Shown: in pieces, positions 29,822 through 38,446 of the stretch
How positions within the stretch are numbered: the first letter of the stretch is position 1
Layout of the letters: each line of letters opens with the position of its first letter
Origin: Ammoniphilus sp. CFH 90114
Lineage (GTDB): Bacteria > Bacillota > Bacilli > Aneurinibacillales > RAOX-1
Direction of reading: 5' to 3'
Length of the DNA stretch: 64,000 bases
Assembly: GCF_004123195.1 (NCBI RefSeq)
Contig: NZ_SDLI01000001.1
Location: 124,001-188,000, forward strand
Notes under the pieces: model-generated
What the model was told of the DNA's origin: nothing
Seen by the model: only the letters and a program-made list of their open reading frames with translations
Database searches by the model: none
Made by a program: the position numbers and the translations under genes

Positions 29822-30856
29822 ATGAGTAAAATACTAAAGGCTTTTATGCTTTTTCTTATAGTGGCAGCAGCTGGCTTCGCTGGCGCTTACTACTATTATC
29901 AAGATACATTAAAACCGCCGGAAGCGGGTGCACCGGTTTTGGTGGAGATTCCACAAGGCAGTTCAACACAAAGGATTGCAAGCATCCTCGAAGGCAATAA
30001 GCTTATTAGAAATGCGAAATCTTTTGTGTTTTATGTTAGACAAAGTGGAAAAGGGAACCAGTTAAAGGCTGGGAAATATGAATTCACTCCAGGGGAATCG
30101 GTTGACGACATTTTAAATAGAATGGTACAAGGCGATGTATACGTCAGCACGTTTCAATTCACAATCCCCGAGGGTTGGTCTGTAGATCAAATTGCAACCT
30201 TCTTATCTGAAAAAGGCAGGGTGGATAAAGGAAAATTTCTCCAAGAAGTCAACGAGGGAGAGTTTACTTACGACTTTCTTAGTGGTATACCAGACGACAA
30301 GAGGATGGCATATCGACTTGAGGGTTACTTATTTCCGAAGACATACGAAATTAAAGAAGGAGCAACAGAACATGAGATTATTGATCGCATGTTAGCCCAA
30401 TTCCAGACAGAATGGGACAGCTCCTGGAATGAAGAGCTTGAGAAACGAGGACTGAGCTTGCATGAGGCAGTAACTCTTGCCTCGATTGTGGAGCGAGAGG
30501 TTCTTGTGGATAGCGAACGTTCTAAAGTAGCAGGTGTATACTTCAACCGATTAGCCCAGGACATCATGCTGCAGGCTGATGCTACGGTTCAATATGCATT
30601 AGGGAAGCAGAAAGATATCGTAACCTATAAGGACCTTCAATTAGATCATCCTTATAACACGTATAAGGTAAAAGGATTGCCGCCTGGACCTATTGCCGTC
30701 CCTGGTCGGTTATCTTTAGCATCCGTGATAGAGCCTGAAACCCACTCCTATCTTTTTTATGTTACGAAAAAGGATGGATCAGGGGAACATTACTTTTCAG
30801 AGACCTATCAGCAACATTTAAAAAACATTGCACTTAGCAAAAGAGCACAAAAATAG
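29822..30856 (+). CDS. mltG: Endolytic murein transglycosylase MltG (YceG-like)
   Basis: MltG cleaves nascent glycan strands at the membrane and limits their length. The 344-residue protein has a short cytoplasmic start and one membrane helix (about residues 5-25, AFMLFLIVAAAGFAGAYYY). A LysM-like part follows (KAGKYEFTPGESVDDIL), then the catalytic domain with the glutamate in ASIVEREV and the downstream GVYFNRL, QADATVQYALG and LPPGPI. The GGGGGAGG ribosome site is strong and TATAAT at 29751 may be its -10 box. It starts the set mltG-trmR-trhP1-trhP2. Confidence 0.95.
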   Translation: MSKILKAFMLFLIVAAAGFAGAYYYYQDTLKPPEAGAPVLVEIPQGSSTQRIASILEGNKLIRNAKSFVFYVRQSGKGNQLKAGKYEFTPGESVDDILNRMVQGDVYVSTFQFTIPEGWSVDQIATFLSEKGRVDKGKFLQEVNEGEFTYDFLSGIPDDKRMAYRLEGYLFPKTYEIKEGATEHEIIDRMLAQFQTEWDSSWNEELEKRGLSLHEAVTLASIVEREVLVDSERSKVAGVYFNRLAQDIMLQADATVQYALGKQKDIVTYKDLQLDHPYNTYKVKGLPPGPIAVPGRLSLASVIEPETHSYLFYVTKKDGSGEHYFSETYQQHLKNIALSKRAQK

Positions 30857-30924
30857 CAAACAAAGAACGACTGTGTTAATATAAATCAAGTCATAAGTCC
30901 AAGTAAGACATAGGAGAGAAAGTT

Positions 30925-31563
30925 ATGATTACGGACGATCGTATTAATGAATATATAGAGGCCTTAATACCTGAACGGGACGAGCTGTTAACGGACTTGG
31001 AACGCGAGGCAAAGGAAGAGCGTATTCCCATTATTCAGCTTCCAAGTATTCAATTCATTAGAACCGCTTTGTTAGCCTACCAGCCTAAAAAGATCCTGGA
31101 GATTGGTACAGCTATTGGATATTCGACGATTTGGCTTTCAAGGGCAGCCCCGCTTGCAAGGATTACGACTTTAGAAATTGACAAGGAGCGCATAACGCGT
31201 GCGATCCAGAATTTTGATAAGGCAGGCGTGCGTAATAAGGTTGAGATTATTGAAGGGGATGCAGGTGATGGCCTACCTGAGCATTATAGATTTGACTGTC
31301 TGTTTCTTGATGCCGCAAAGGGTCAATATAAGCATTATTTAGATTTATATCTCCCAACACTTGAGCCAGGTGGAATTGTGATTTGCGACAATGTATTGTT
31401 CAGAGGCCTTGTAGCGGAGGAGACGATTGACAACAAGCGTCTTGCCCCCATGGTTCAGAAAATACGTGAGTTTAATGCTTATATCATGCAACATCCGGAG
31501 TTGGATACGTCTTTAATTCCGATTGGAGATGGATTAACGTTTTCTGTAAAGAAAGGTGAATAA
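30925..31563 (+). CDS. trmR: tRNA 5-hydroxyuridine O-methyltransferase (TrmR/YrrM)
   Basis: A SAM-dependent methyltransferase that in B. subtilis turns ho5U34 into mo5U34 in tRNAs. The 212-residue protein has the SAM loop ILEIGTAIGYSTIWLS, the acidic TLEIDKERI, EGDAGDGLP and FLDAAKGQY. The COMT-like fold would also suit small-molecule O-methylation. The tandem U32 peptidase-like genes immediately downstream, which make the ho5U substrate, decide the role. AGGAGAG lies before ATG 30925. Confidence 0.9.
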   Translation: MITDDRINEYIEALIPERDELLTDLEREAKEERIPIIQLPSIQFIRTALLAYQPKKILEIGTAIGYSTIWLSRAAPLARITTLEIDKERITRAIQNFDKAGVRNKVEIIEGDAGDGLPEHYRFDCLFLDAAKGQYKHYLDLYLPTLEPGGIVICDNVLFRGLVAEETIDNKRLAPMVQKIREFNAYIMQHPELDTSLIPIGDGLTFSVKKGE

Positions 31564-31567
31564 AAAA

Positions 31568-32500
31568 ATGAAGAAACCTGAGCTTCTCATTACAGCGGGG
31601 AACTTAAATGAAGTTAAACAGTATCTCGATGCCGGGGCTGATGCTGTAACAATTGGAATCGAAGAGTATGGTTTGCGTCTTCCGGGATCTTTAACATCAG
31701 AAGAGATGAAGGAAGCTGTTGCTTATGCTCACGCAAGGAATCGGAAGGTTTACGCAGCAGTGAATGCCCTCCTGCATAACGACAAGCTAGAAGGATTAGC
31801 CAAGTATTTAGAAGAGCTTCGGGCTTTAGGTGTAGACGCGATAGAGTATGCGGACCCAGCCGTTCTCATGACGGCGAGGAAGGTCACCCCTGATATGCCT
31901 TTGCACTGGAACGCAGAGATCATTGCAACCAGTATAAATACGATTAGCTATTGGGCATCGAAAGGGATTAAGAGGGCTGTAATATCCCGTGAGCTAAATA
32001 TGGAGGAGATCTTGCAGATTAAGGAAGAATCTGAGGTCGAAATCGAAACTCAGGTGCATGGTATGTCATGCATTTTCCATTCCAAGCGTCCACTAGTCAG
32101 TTCTTATTTTCAACATTTAGGTAAGGATGCCGTGATTGAGGGGAAGGGGAGAGAGAGAGGTCTCTACCTTCGTGAAGAAAAACGAGAAGATATTTTCTAC
32201 CCAATCTATGAAGATCAGAGCGGAACGCATATCATGAGTGCTGAGGATATCTGTATTTTAGAAAATCTTGACGAAATCATGGACCAAGGGTTGGATTCCT
32301 TGAGGATTGAGGCGTTGCTTAAGTCTGCTGATTACAATGTGATTGTAATTAAGGCTTATCGTGAAGCTATTGACTTATACAGTGAGGATCCTGATGCCTT
32401 TTTTGAGCGACTGGATGATTGGAAAGAACAAATCGAAGCTGTCCAAGACGCCAAGAGACCCCTTAGTACAGGCTTTTACTTTAAAGAGTTGGTATTCTAA
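31568..32500 (+). CDS. trhP1: tRNA 5-hydroxyuridine synthesis protein TrhP1 (U32 peptidase family, YrrN)
   Basis: TrhP1 and TrhP2 together allow prephenate-dependent hydroxylation of U34 in tRNA, as established for YrrN and YrrO in B. subtilis. The 310-residue protein has the U32 fold pattern PELLITAGNLNEVKQYLDAGADAV (split by strand) and VHGMSCIFHSKR. It is shorter than TrhP2 and has only part of the usual cysteine set. ATG 31568 is chosen because AAAGGTG (31552-31558) serves it; GTG 31556 overlaps that site. It follows trmR by four bases. Confidence 0.88.
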   Translation: MKKPELLITAGNLNEVKQYLDAGADAVTIGIEEYGLRLPGSLTSEEMKEAVAYAHARNRKVYAAVNALLHNDKLEGLAKYLEELRALGVDAIEYADPAVLMTARKVTPDMPLHWNAEIIATSINTISYWASKGIKRAVISRELNMEEILQIKEESEVEIETQVHGMSCIFHSKRPLVSSYFQHLGKDAVIEGKGRERGLYLREEKREDIFYPIYEDQSGTHIMSAEDICILENLDEIMDQGLDSLRIEALLKSADYNVIVIKAYREAIDLYSEDPDAFFERLDDWKEQIEAVQDAKRPLSTGFYFKELVF

Positions 32501-32516
32501 AGCGAGGTGAAATAAG

Positions 32517-33782
32517 ATGCAAAATATAATGGAAAAAGCTCCTTCAAAACGAGGGCCTATATTGAAGAAACCAGAAGTTCTCGCACCTGCAGGAAGCTTA
32601 GAGAAGCTAAAAATTGCTGTTCACTATGGCGCAGACGCCATTTATATTGGAGGTCAGCAGTTTAGTCTTAGAGCAAATGCGGATAATTATACCTATGAAG
32701 AAATGAAAGAAGGCGCCGAATTTGCCCATGCCCATGGAGCAAAGATTTATGTAGCAGCCAACATCATCGCTCATAATGAAGATATGGACGGCTTAGAGGA
32801 ATTTTTCGCTAAGTTATATGAAGTTGGAATAGATGCGGTCATCGTAGCGGACCCTGCTTTAATTGAAGCTTGCAAAAAAGGAGCGCCTAATCTAGAAATC
32901 CACCTAAGTACACAGGCTTCTACTACGAATTGGCAATCCGTTCAGTTTTGGAAAGATGAAGGAATTGCCCGGGTTGTTCTTGCCCGTGAGGTTTCTTTTG
33001 AAGAAATTAGAGAGATTAAAAAGCATGTAGATGTGGAGATTGAACAGTTCATCCATGGAGCCATGTGTCCCGCTTATTCAGGGCGATGTGTCCTGTCAAA
33101 CCATATGACGGCTCGCGACTCTAATCGTGGAGGATGTTGCCATTCCTGTCGATGGAGCTATGATATGTTTGAGAATCCAGAGGAGGCGGATCATGACCAG
33201 GCAATCTCTGGTGAGGAAGATCATCCGTTTAGCTTCAGTTCGAAGGATTTAAGTATGATTGAACATATACCAGAGATTGTTGAATCTGGTATCGATTCGT
33301 TAAAGATTGAGGGCCGTATGAAAAGTGTTCATTACGTGGCAACTGTAGTTAATGCTTACCGTCAGGCCATTGATGCCTATTGTGCGGATCCAGATAATTA
33401 TGTGTTAAATCCTCAATGGGTAGAGGACATTTACAAGGCGGCTCACCGATCTACAACAACAGGGTTCTTTTACGATACACCTGGAGTTGAAGATCATCTT
33501 TATGGCGAAGCAGAATCACTTGCTGAATATGACTTTGCTGGACTTGTCCTTGATTACGACGCGGATAACGGAATTGCAACGATCCAACAGAGAACTCATT
33601 TTAAATTAGGTCAGCAAGTGGAATTCTTCGGCCCCGGCGGACGTTTCTTCCGTCAGACGGTTAAAGAGATGTGGGATGAAGATGGAAAAGAAATTGAGAA
33701 AGCTCCCCATCCGCTTATGACTGTAAAAGTAAGAGTTGACCAAGCCGTAAGTGCTTGGGATATCATGAGAAAACAAAAGTAA
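32517..33782 (+). CDS. trhP2: tRNA 5-hydroxyuridine synthesis protein TrhP2 (U32 peptidase family, YrrO)
   Basis: The second U32 family member of the ho5U34 pathway, 421 residues. It has the family signature EQFIHGAMCPAYSGRCVLSNH and the cysteines of RDSNRGGCCHSCRW, probably Fe-S ligands, then LKIEGRMKSVHYVATVVNAYR. A C-terminal beta domain covers about residues 340-421. It starts 16 bases after trhP1 with GCGAGGTG. The following terminator stem overlaps the start of the next gene. Confidence 0.92.
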   Translation: MQNIMEKAPSKRGPILKKPEVLAPAGSLEKLKIAVHYGADAIYIGGQQFSLRANADNYTYEEMKEGAEFAHAHGAKIYVAANIIAHNEDMDGLEEFFAKLYEVGIDAVIVADPALIEACKKGAPNLEIHLSTQASTTNWQSVQFWKDEGIARVVLAREVSFEEIREIKKHVDVEIEQFIHGAMCPAYSGRCVLSNHMTARDSNRGGCCHSCRWSYDMFENPEEADHDQAISGEEDHPFSFSSKDLSMIEHIPEIVESGIDSLKIEGRMKSVHYVATVVNAYRQAIDAYCADPDNYVLNPQWVEDIYKAAHRSTTTGFFYDTPGVEDHLYGEAESLAEYDFAGLVLDYDADNGIATIQQRTHFKLGQQVEFFGPGGRFFRQTVKEMWDEDGKEIEKAPHPLMTVKVRVDQAVSAWDIMRKQK

Positions 33783-33794
33783 TAATCGAATGAA

Positions 33795-33842
33795 ACACCC
33801 CCTATTCAGGCAAGAATGGTGATGAATGGGGGTGTTTTTTGT
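33795..33842 (+). terminator. Terminator after trhP2, overlapping the start of pbpI
   Basis: ACACCCCCTATTCA and TGAATGGGGGTGT form a long stem, followed by TTTTTTG. The 3' arm and T run lie inside the first codons of the penicillin-binding protein gene or in its ribosome-site region. Confidence 0.8.
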
Positions 33843-35622
33843 ATTGAAGAAGGATGCAAATGGAAGCAAGAGAAGAATATTTTTCGTTTTATCCTTACTC
33901 GTGATCACCTGGTTTGCCTTGCTTGGGCGGTTGATCTGGATTCAGGTCATTGGCGTTCACCAATTCTCCAAGCACCAAGTAAACCTGGTAGCAGAAGCCG
34001 TATCCCAGCGCAAGCAGGGCGTTACGTTACATACTGGGCGAGGTGATATCCAAGACCGAGAGGGTCGATCCTTGACCGGAAGCGAGGTTTCTGGACTGGC
34101 GATCTTTCCTTTAGCTAGAGGTCGTTTAGATGAGCAGAAGGTAACAGAGCTGGCATCCATCCTCCGTATGCGCGAAGAAAACCTTTATAACTGGATTTCT
34201 GAGGTAAAGTCTCCAACTTTTGCACGTAATAGCCAAGGAAAGATTATATCTTTATCTGAAGAACAGTCGCTGGCCATTGACCAGCTTGCCCTCCCAGGAG
34301 TCATTTCTCTTCCAGTTACAGAACGGTATCAAGCAGATGCGGTAGCTACCCAACTGATTGGCTATATCAGTCAGAATCCTGACTTGGTGCAAAGAGAGTA
34401 TGCTGAGGAACTAAAGAAGGGTGAGATTACGAGAAATACCCTAATTGGCGCTTCTGGGCTTGAAAGGAGTTTTGAGAGACTCTTGCAAGGTGTGGGTCCG
34501 ACGACAGTCTCCTATTTTGTAGATGGAAAGGGAAATCCCCTTAACGGACTAAAAGCACGTTTAGTTGAGCAGGAGAACCAGTTTTATCCTCTCTCTTTAA
34601 GAACAACGATTGATAAATCTCTTCAGCAGAAAGTGGAACGCTGGATGAAGGAAGAGGGAATGAATTTAGGCTCCGTTGTCGTGTTAGATGCTAAATCTAG
34701 AGAAGTTCTTGCGATGGCGAGCTTGCCAGAATTTCATCCAAGTCGAATCGATATGGAACGTGGGAACTGGGTTAATCGCGCTATAAAACAGACCGTTCCT
34801 GGATCAGTGTTTAAAACGGTTGTCGCGGCTGCAGTATTAGAGGAGGAAGTGGTAGACCCAGACGAAACCTTCGTATGTGATGGGCATTACGGAAAATATG
34901 GATTTTCTTGCTGGCTAGAGGAAGGGCATGGAGAAGTAACTTTTGCTGAAGCCTTCGCTCATTCTTGTAATATAACGTTTGCAAGAGCAGCTCTGCGATT
35001 GCAGCCGGGAGACTTGGAAAAGTACGCTGAAAAATTAGGGTTAACCGGGCAAGTAGGCTGGCAGCAAGCCCCTTTTTTTAAGATGGACAGCTTTCGTCAA
35101 TTTGATGGCGAAGATCGCGGACAAATCTTTTCTTCTTATACTTCAAGAAACGACGAAGGTGTATTGATCCAGACAGCCATTGGTCAACGAGATGTGCAGA
35201 TGACTCCATTACAAGCTGCTAACATGGTAGCTACAATTCTTGATGGAGGGAAGAAGGAAGAAGTCCGCGTAGTAAAGGAAATTCGATATAAGACTGGATC
35301 ACTCTTTCATTCCTTTGACTCGCATGAAATAGAAGGAGAAAGCATAGACCGCTATACTGCCTATCAACTACGCCAGATGATGGAATCCGTTGTCGATGAG
35401 GGCACGGGGAAAAGCCTCCAAGACGCAACATGGAATTTAGCAGGGAAGACAGGGACAGCTCAGACGAACAACGGAAAAAACAATCAGTGGTTTGTTGGAT
35501 ATGGTCCTGCAGAAGCTCCTCAATATGTAATTGTAGTCGTCGCCGAACAAGAGCCTAATTCAGGAAGAAATAAGGTCATGCCTATTGTTAAAAAGGTGAT
35601 GAATGATTTAGCTATGCCGTGA
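33826..35622 (+). CDS. pbpI: Class B penicillin-binding protein (PbpI-like transpeptidase)
   Basis: A peptidoglycan transpeptidase anchored in the membrane, at the position of B. subtilis pbpI (yrrR). It has 598 residues from ATG 33826. A membrane anchor covers about residues 17-37, then a dimerisation/linker region, then the transpeptidase domain with SxxK as PGSVFK (Ser327), SxN as HSCN (Ser380) and KTG as GKTGTAQ (Lys541), so it should be active. The start is uncertain. ATG 33826 lies within the trhP2 terminator; TTG 33844, with GGGGGTG nine to ten bases before it, is a good alternative and would remove six residues. Expression probably depends on readthrough or a promoter near the stem. 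Confidence 0.92.
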   Translation: MGVFFVLKKDANGSKRRIFFVLSLLVITWFALLGRLIWIQVIGVHQFSKHQVNLVAEAVSQRKQGVTLHTGRGDIQDREGRSLTGSEVSGLAIFPLARGRLDEQKVTELASILRMREENLYNWISEVKSPTFARNSQGKIISLSEEQSLAIDQLALPGVISLPVTERYQADAVATQLIGYISQNPDLVQREYAEELKKGEITRNTLIGASGLERSFERLLQGVGPTTVSYFVDGKGNPLNGLKARLVEQENQFYPLSLRTTIDKSLQQKVERWMKEEGMNLGSVVVLDAKSREVLAMASLPEFHPSRIDMERGNWVNRAIKQTVPGSVFKTVVAAAVLEEEVVDPDETFVCDGHYGKYGFSCWLEEGHGEVTFAEAFAHSCNITFARAALRLQPGDLEKYAEKLGLTGQVGWQQAPFFKMDSFRQFDGEDRGQIFSSYTSRNDEGVLIQTAIGQRDVQMTPLQAANMVATILDGGKKEEVRVVKEIRYKTGSLFHSFDSHEIEGESIDRYTAYQLRQMMESVVDEGTGKSLQDATWNLAGKTGTAQTNNGKNNQWFVGYGPAEAPQYVIVVVAEQEPNSGRNKVMPIVKKVMNDLAMP

Positions 35623-35681
35623 TGGTTATTGTAGGCGCTCATGGGTATCTTGGATTACACCTATAGTGGAAATTAATGAAG

Positions 35682-35709
35682 ATAACCGGATTTTCTCCGG
35701 TTATTTTTT
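35682..35709 (+). terminator. Terminator after pbpI
   Basis: ATAACCGGA and TCCGGTTAT form a 9-base-pair stem around TTTTC, followed by TTTTTA. Confidence 0.9.
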
Positions 35710-35864
35710 AGTTTCTTCAATTTTTAGCTTCTTTTTCTCTGCTTACGGGCTGAGTAGATGGTTGGTTTGGATAGGCGTAGGGGAAGGCCAGAACGGGATA
35801 GCGATATAAGCATTCAACGTAAATCCTCCTCTTATACCCTTTGTAACCATCTCACTCCAACAGA
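35710..35864. other. Intergenic region between pbpI terminator and cbiN
   Basis: About 155 bases. Very short minus-strand frames with a GAGGAGG-like site are present near 35830 (24 to 35 residues, Pro-rich), but the three frames compete and none is convincing. No CbiQ or CbiO coding sequence is here. Confidence 0.4.
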
Positions 35865-36194
35865 TTATGTCCTGTTACGGCGAAATGTAACCGGAAGATC
35901 TGCTCTTTTCTTTGTTCTAGTAAGCAAGGTATAAGCTCGCCCATACAGGTAGACTACACCTAGGCAAAGAAATAAACCGACTATACCAGATAATGCGGTT
36001 CCTATCCATTCGTTCTCAACATAGGGAACTTGATAGTCCGGAAATAATTCAAATAGGGGCTTCGCCTCGTTTGCGATAAAACCTAGATCATGGGCTACTC
36101 GTTCTAGTCCGTCTGGTAAAGAAGAGGCGATAGGAGCAAGGAATAAAGTGATAGCGACAGTAAAGATAAGGAAATAAGGGGTTTTTTTATTCAT
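35865..36194 (-). CDS. CbiN-like PDGLE-domain component of a Co/Ni ECF importer
   Basis: A 109-residue membrane protein with an N-terminal hydrophobic helix (FLIFTVAITLFLAPI), the PDGLE motif (SSLPDGLERVAHDLGF) and a second helix near residue 75. CbiN-type subunits assist CbiM in cobalt or nickel uptake. Its ATG overlaps the last codon of the cbiM frame (ATGA), so it is coupled to it. The tail is basic. The partner cbiM is frameshifted, so the system may be inactive. Confidence 0.85.
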   Translation of the reverse strand: MNKKTPYFLIFTVAITLFLAPIASSLPDGLERVAHDLGFIANEAKPLFELFPDYQVPYVENEWIGTALSGIVGLFLCLGVVYLYGRAYTLLTRTKKRADLPVTFRRNRT

Positions 36195-36839
36195 CTTTCC
36201 ACCACTTCTGCCCCTGGTGCAAAGAACGTTTCTTGATTCGACTGTCGCTCCATTACATATCGTAAAACCACGACAGTAATAATCCCCTCAGCGACCCCGA
36301 TGATGGAGTGCCAAGTCAGCATAGCTTTCAACGCTAGACCGAGCGGAACTATTCCTGAGAAGAACAATTCTATGGCTACTAATGCCGCAGATGCTGTCAC
36401 AGATAACCAGGCAGCAATAAAAATGGAGATGGGACGTAAGGATTTCCAACGTTCAAAGAGCTTAAAGATGCCGTAACCAATCCAAGGGGCAACTAATGCT
36501 ATATTAAACAGGTTAGCCCCCAAAGCAGCAATTCCCCCATCCTGGAAGAAAAGGGCTTGAATGATGATAACAGAGGTCATGGCAAGCATGGCCATCCAAG
36601 GACCAAGTAGAATAGCAGCTAAAGTTCCCCCCGGCGAGATGACCAGAAGTTACGCCGCCCACAGGGAAGTTTATCATCTGAGCAGCAAAGATAAAGGCGG
36701 TTGTCACTCCAATTAGGGGAATTTGAGATTGCTCTTCGTCAAACTTCGTTTTCTTCATAGCGACATAGATACCCGCAGCAGAAATAACAGCCAGAGAGCT
36801 ACATACGGGTGCGCTCAAAAATCCATCGGGGATATGCAT
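36191..36839 (-). pseudogene. cbiM: CbiM-like Co/Ni transport membrane protein, disrupted by a frameshift in a G6 run
   Basis: CbiM is the substrate-specific membrane subunit of energy-coupling-factor cobalt/nickel importers. The N-terminal metal site MHIPDGFLS is intact from the ATG at 36839 (GAGGTG upstream), and the frame continues to TSGHLAGG. There a run of six G (plus-strand C6 at 36627-36632) breaks it. Removing one G gives GGTLAAILLGPWMAMLAMTS and restores the rest, ending APGAEVVER. The two parts together give a normal CbiM of about 216 residues. The shift could be a real mutation, phase variation, recoding, or a base-call error. No cbiQ or cbiO gene is adjacent. Confidence 0.85.
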
Positions 36840-37036
36840 GGCGGTACACCTCACTTCCTTTATTTAAAATTCACACTGTACAATCTAATATGGATTTTAC
36901 TGAGCAGGGGCCAGTCCTATTCCAAATTTCTAGGATTTTCGCCTGGTTCTTTAAGTTGGGCGTGTGGAACATAGGCAACCAGGGCTCGAGATGAATAGGA
37001 TAATCGTGTACTTAACCGAAAGGAGAATGAAGGGTC
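36840..37036. other. Divergent intergenic region between cbiM and the LSm-like gene
   Basis: About 200 bases with the ribosome sites of both flanking genes. I found no riboswitch consensus (for example cobalamin) and no clear consensus promoter. Confidence 0.4.
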
Positions 37037-37369
37037 TTGGATATTCAACAAGCTCAGTCCATCTGTAAGAAACATATAAATCGTTATGTTGAGATTCGTA
37101 TGAAAGACGGGAAAACATACGATGGAATCGTGGAAAGTGTGGATAATGAAAATGTCTACTTGGCCGTACCTAAAGGCGGCGGATCGAGAAGTTCTAACGC
37201 TGAACGTCAATTTGGATTTGCATATCCCGGCTTTGGCTACCCCGGTTTCTATGGTTATCCAGGCTATGGCTTTGGCTACCCAGGGTACGGTTTTGGTTAC
37301 GGAAGATTTGCAAGATTAGCACTCCCCTTAGCCCTCCTCGCTGGTTTAACCCTTCTTCCATACTATTAA
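37037..37369 (+). CDS. Protein with an LSm-like N-terminus and Gly/Tyr/Pro-rich repeats
   Basis: A 110-residue protein. The N-terminal 45 residues (INRYVEIRMKDGKTYDGIV then ESVDNENVYLAVP) have the strand pattern of an LSm/Hfq-like small beta barrel. Residues about 58-90 are repeats of FGYPGYG and GFGYPGY with aromatic residues. The last 18 residues are hydrophobic (LALPLALLAGLTLLPYY). The start is TTG 37037 after AAAGGAG/GAAGGG. It precedes sigK, and aromatic Gly-rich proteins are common in spore surfaces, so a spore role is conceivable but inferred. I do not recognise a named family. Confidence 0.75.
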   Translation: MDIQQAQSICKKHINRYVEIRMKDGKTYDGIVESVDNENVYLAVPKGGGSRSSNAERQFGFAYPGFGYPGFYGYPGYGFGYPGYGFGYGRFARLALPLALLAGLTLLPYY

Positions 37370-37478
37370 GACCCAGTTGATTTTCCTTATAAAGAAAAAT
37401 CCGTGGTACAGGCACGGACAAATAGGCTTTCACATAAGCTTATAACAGTCCTCAAAATCCATCTGGAGGTGACAGCCT

Positions 37479-38192
37479 GTGCCAGGTTTGTTTACTGCCA
37501 TCTCTTTGCTCATAAAAGAGATGGTCCTTTTTATCTCCTATATTAAAAATAACGCTTTCCCTCAACCCCTTTCTGAAGCGGATGAATTAAAATATCTGAA
37601 GATGATGGAAAAGGGGAGCGAGCATGCACGGAACATGCTAATTGAACATAATCTTCGATTAGTTGCCCATATCGTGAAGAAATTCGAAAATACGGGAGAA
37701 GACAGTGAAGATTTAATTTCAATTGGTACTATTGGGCTGATTAAAGCAATTGAAAGCTACCAGACGAATAAAGGGACGAAGCTTGCAACGTATGCTGCCC
37801 GTTGTATAGAGAACGAGATTTTGATGCATTTGAGATCTCTTAAGAAAACGAGAAAAGATGTTTCCTTACATGATCCTATAGGTACCGATAAAGAGGGAAA
37901 TGAAATCTCGCTTATTGATGTGCTAGGAACGGATATGAATGAAGTAGTGGATAAGGTGCAATTGCAGATCGAGAAGAGCAAGATCTACAAGCATATCCAT
38001 GTCCTTGATGATCGAGAAAAAGAGGTTATTATCGGGCGCTTCGGTTTAGAAACCCAAGAAGAAAAGACGCAGCGGGAGATAGCAAAGGAATTAGGAATAT
38101 CAAGGTCTTACGTATCTCGTATTGAGAAGAGAGCCTTGATGAAGCTGTTTAATGAATTTTATCGGAAGCAGTCCACGACCAAAACGAGATGA
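37479..38192 (+). CDS. sigK: Sporulation sigma factor SigmaK (pro-form), uninterrupted
   Basis: SigmaK directs late mother-cell transcription during sporulation. The 237-residue protein begins with a pro-sequence of 20 residues whose cleavage point, Ser20-Tyr21 in [17 protein letters not shown], matches the SpoIVFB site of B. subtilis. Region 2 ([26 protein letters not shown] split at helices) and region 4 ([23 protein letters not shown]) are complete. The gene is contiguous, without the skin element that splits it in B. subtilis. The start is GTG 37479 with GGAGGTGA seven bases before. Confidence 0.97.
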   Translation: MPGLFTAISLLIKEMVLFISYIKNNAFPQPLSEADELKYLKMMEKGSEHARNMLIEHNLRLVAHIVKKFENTGEDSEDLISIGTIGLIKAIESYQTNKGTKLATYAARCIENEILMHLRSLKKTRKDVSLHDPIGTDKEGNEISLIDVLGTDMNEVVDKVQLQIEKSKIYKHIHVLDDREKEVIIGRFGLETQEEKTQREIAKELGISRSYVSRIEKRALMKLFNEFYRKQSTTKTR

Positions 38193-38286
38193 GATAACCC
38201 TGTTGAAAATCTTCAGTGAAAAAGATCACACCATCATTCCTGCAATTAAAGTAAAATAACGTTATCAAATGCAGAGAGGTGAGAAC

Positions 38287-38388
38287 ATGCCAACTTGTGA
38301 ATACTGTAACCGTAATATTAAGGATGGAAGGCAAGTGGAACACTGGATCTGTGAGGATTGCAAAGTTTCGGAACCTGAAGCAGAATAA
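38287..38388 (+). CDS. Tiny four-cysteine protein (33 residues), possible zinc ribbon
   Basis: A short frame from ATG 38287, preceded by GAGAGGTG, encodes 33 residues with two CxxC pairs (PTCEYCN and ICEDCK) 15 residues apart and an acidic tail. This spacing can bind one zinc. It lies between sigK and zur on the same strand and ends before a terminator, so it could be a single-gene transcript. The ribosome site and cysteine pattern make it credible. I know no assigned function. Confidence 0.65.
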   Translation: MPTCEYCNRNIKDGRQVEHWICEDCKVSEPEAE

Positions 38389-38406
38389 CATATTGACGCC
38401 TATAGG

Positions 38407-38438
38407 GCCCCAAGAGCTCAACCTCCTTGGGGTCTTTT
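38407..38438 (+). terminator. Terminator after the four-cysteine gene
   Basis: GGCCCCAAG and CTTGGGGTC form the stem, followed by TTTTTG. Confidence 0.85.
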
Positions 38439-38446
38439 TGTATGAA

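Noticed and set aside
35740-35860. Short Pro-rich minus-strand frames after cbiN
   Set aside because: Three frames compete over the same bases; none has both a standard start and a well-spaced ribosome site, and they are under 36 residues.
36513-36854. CbiM N-terminal and C-terminal frames as two separate genes
   Set aside because: They overlap and join by a single-base change in a homopolymer, so one frameshifted cbiM explains both.
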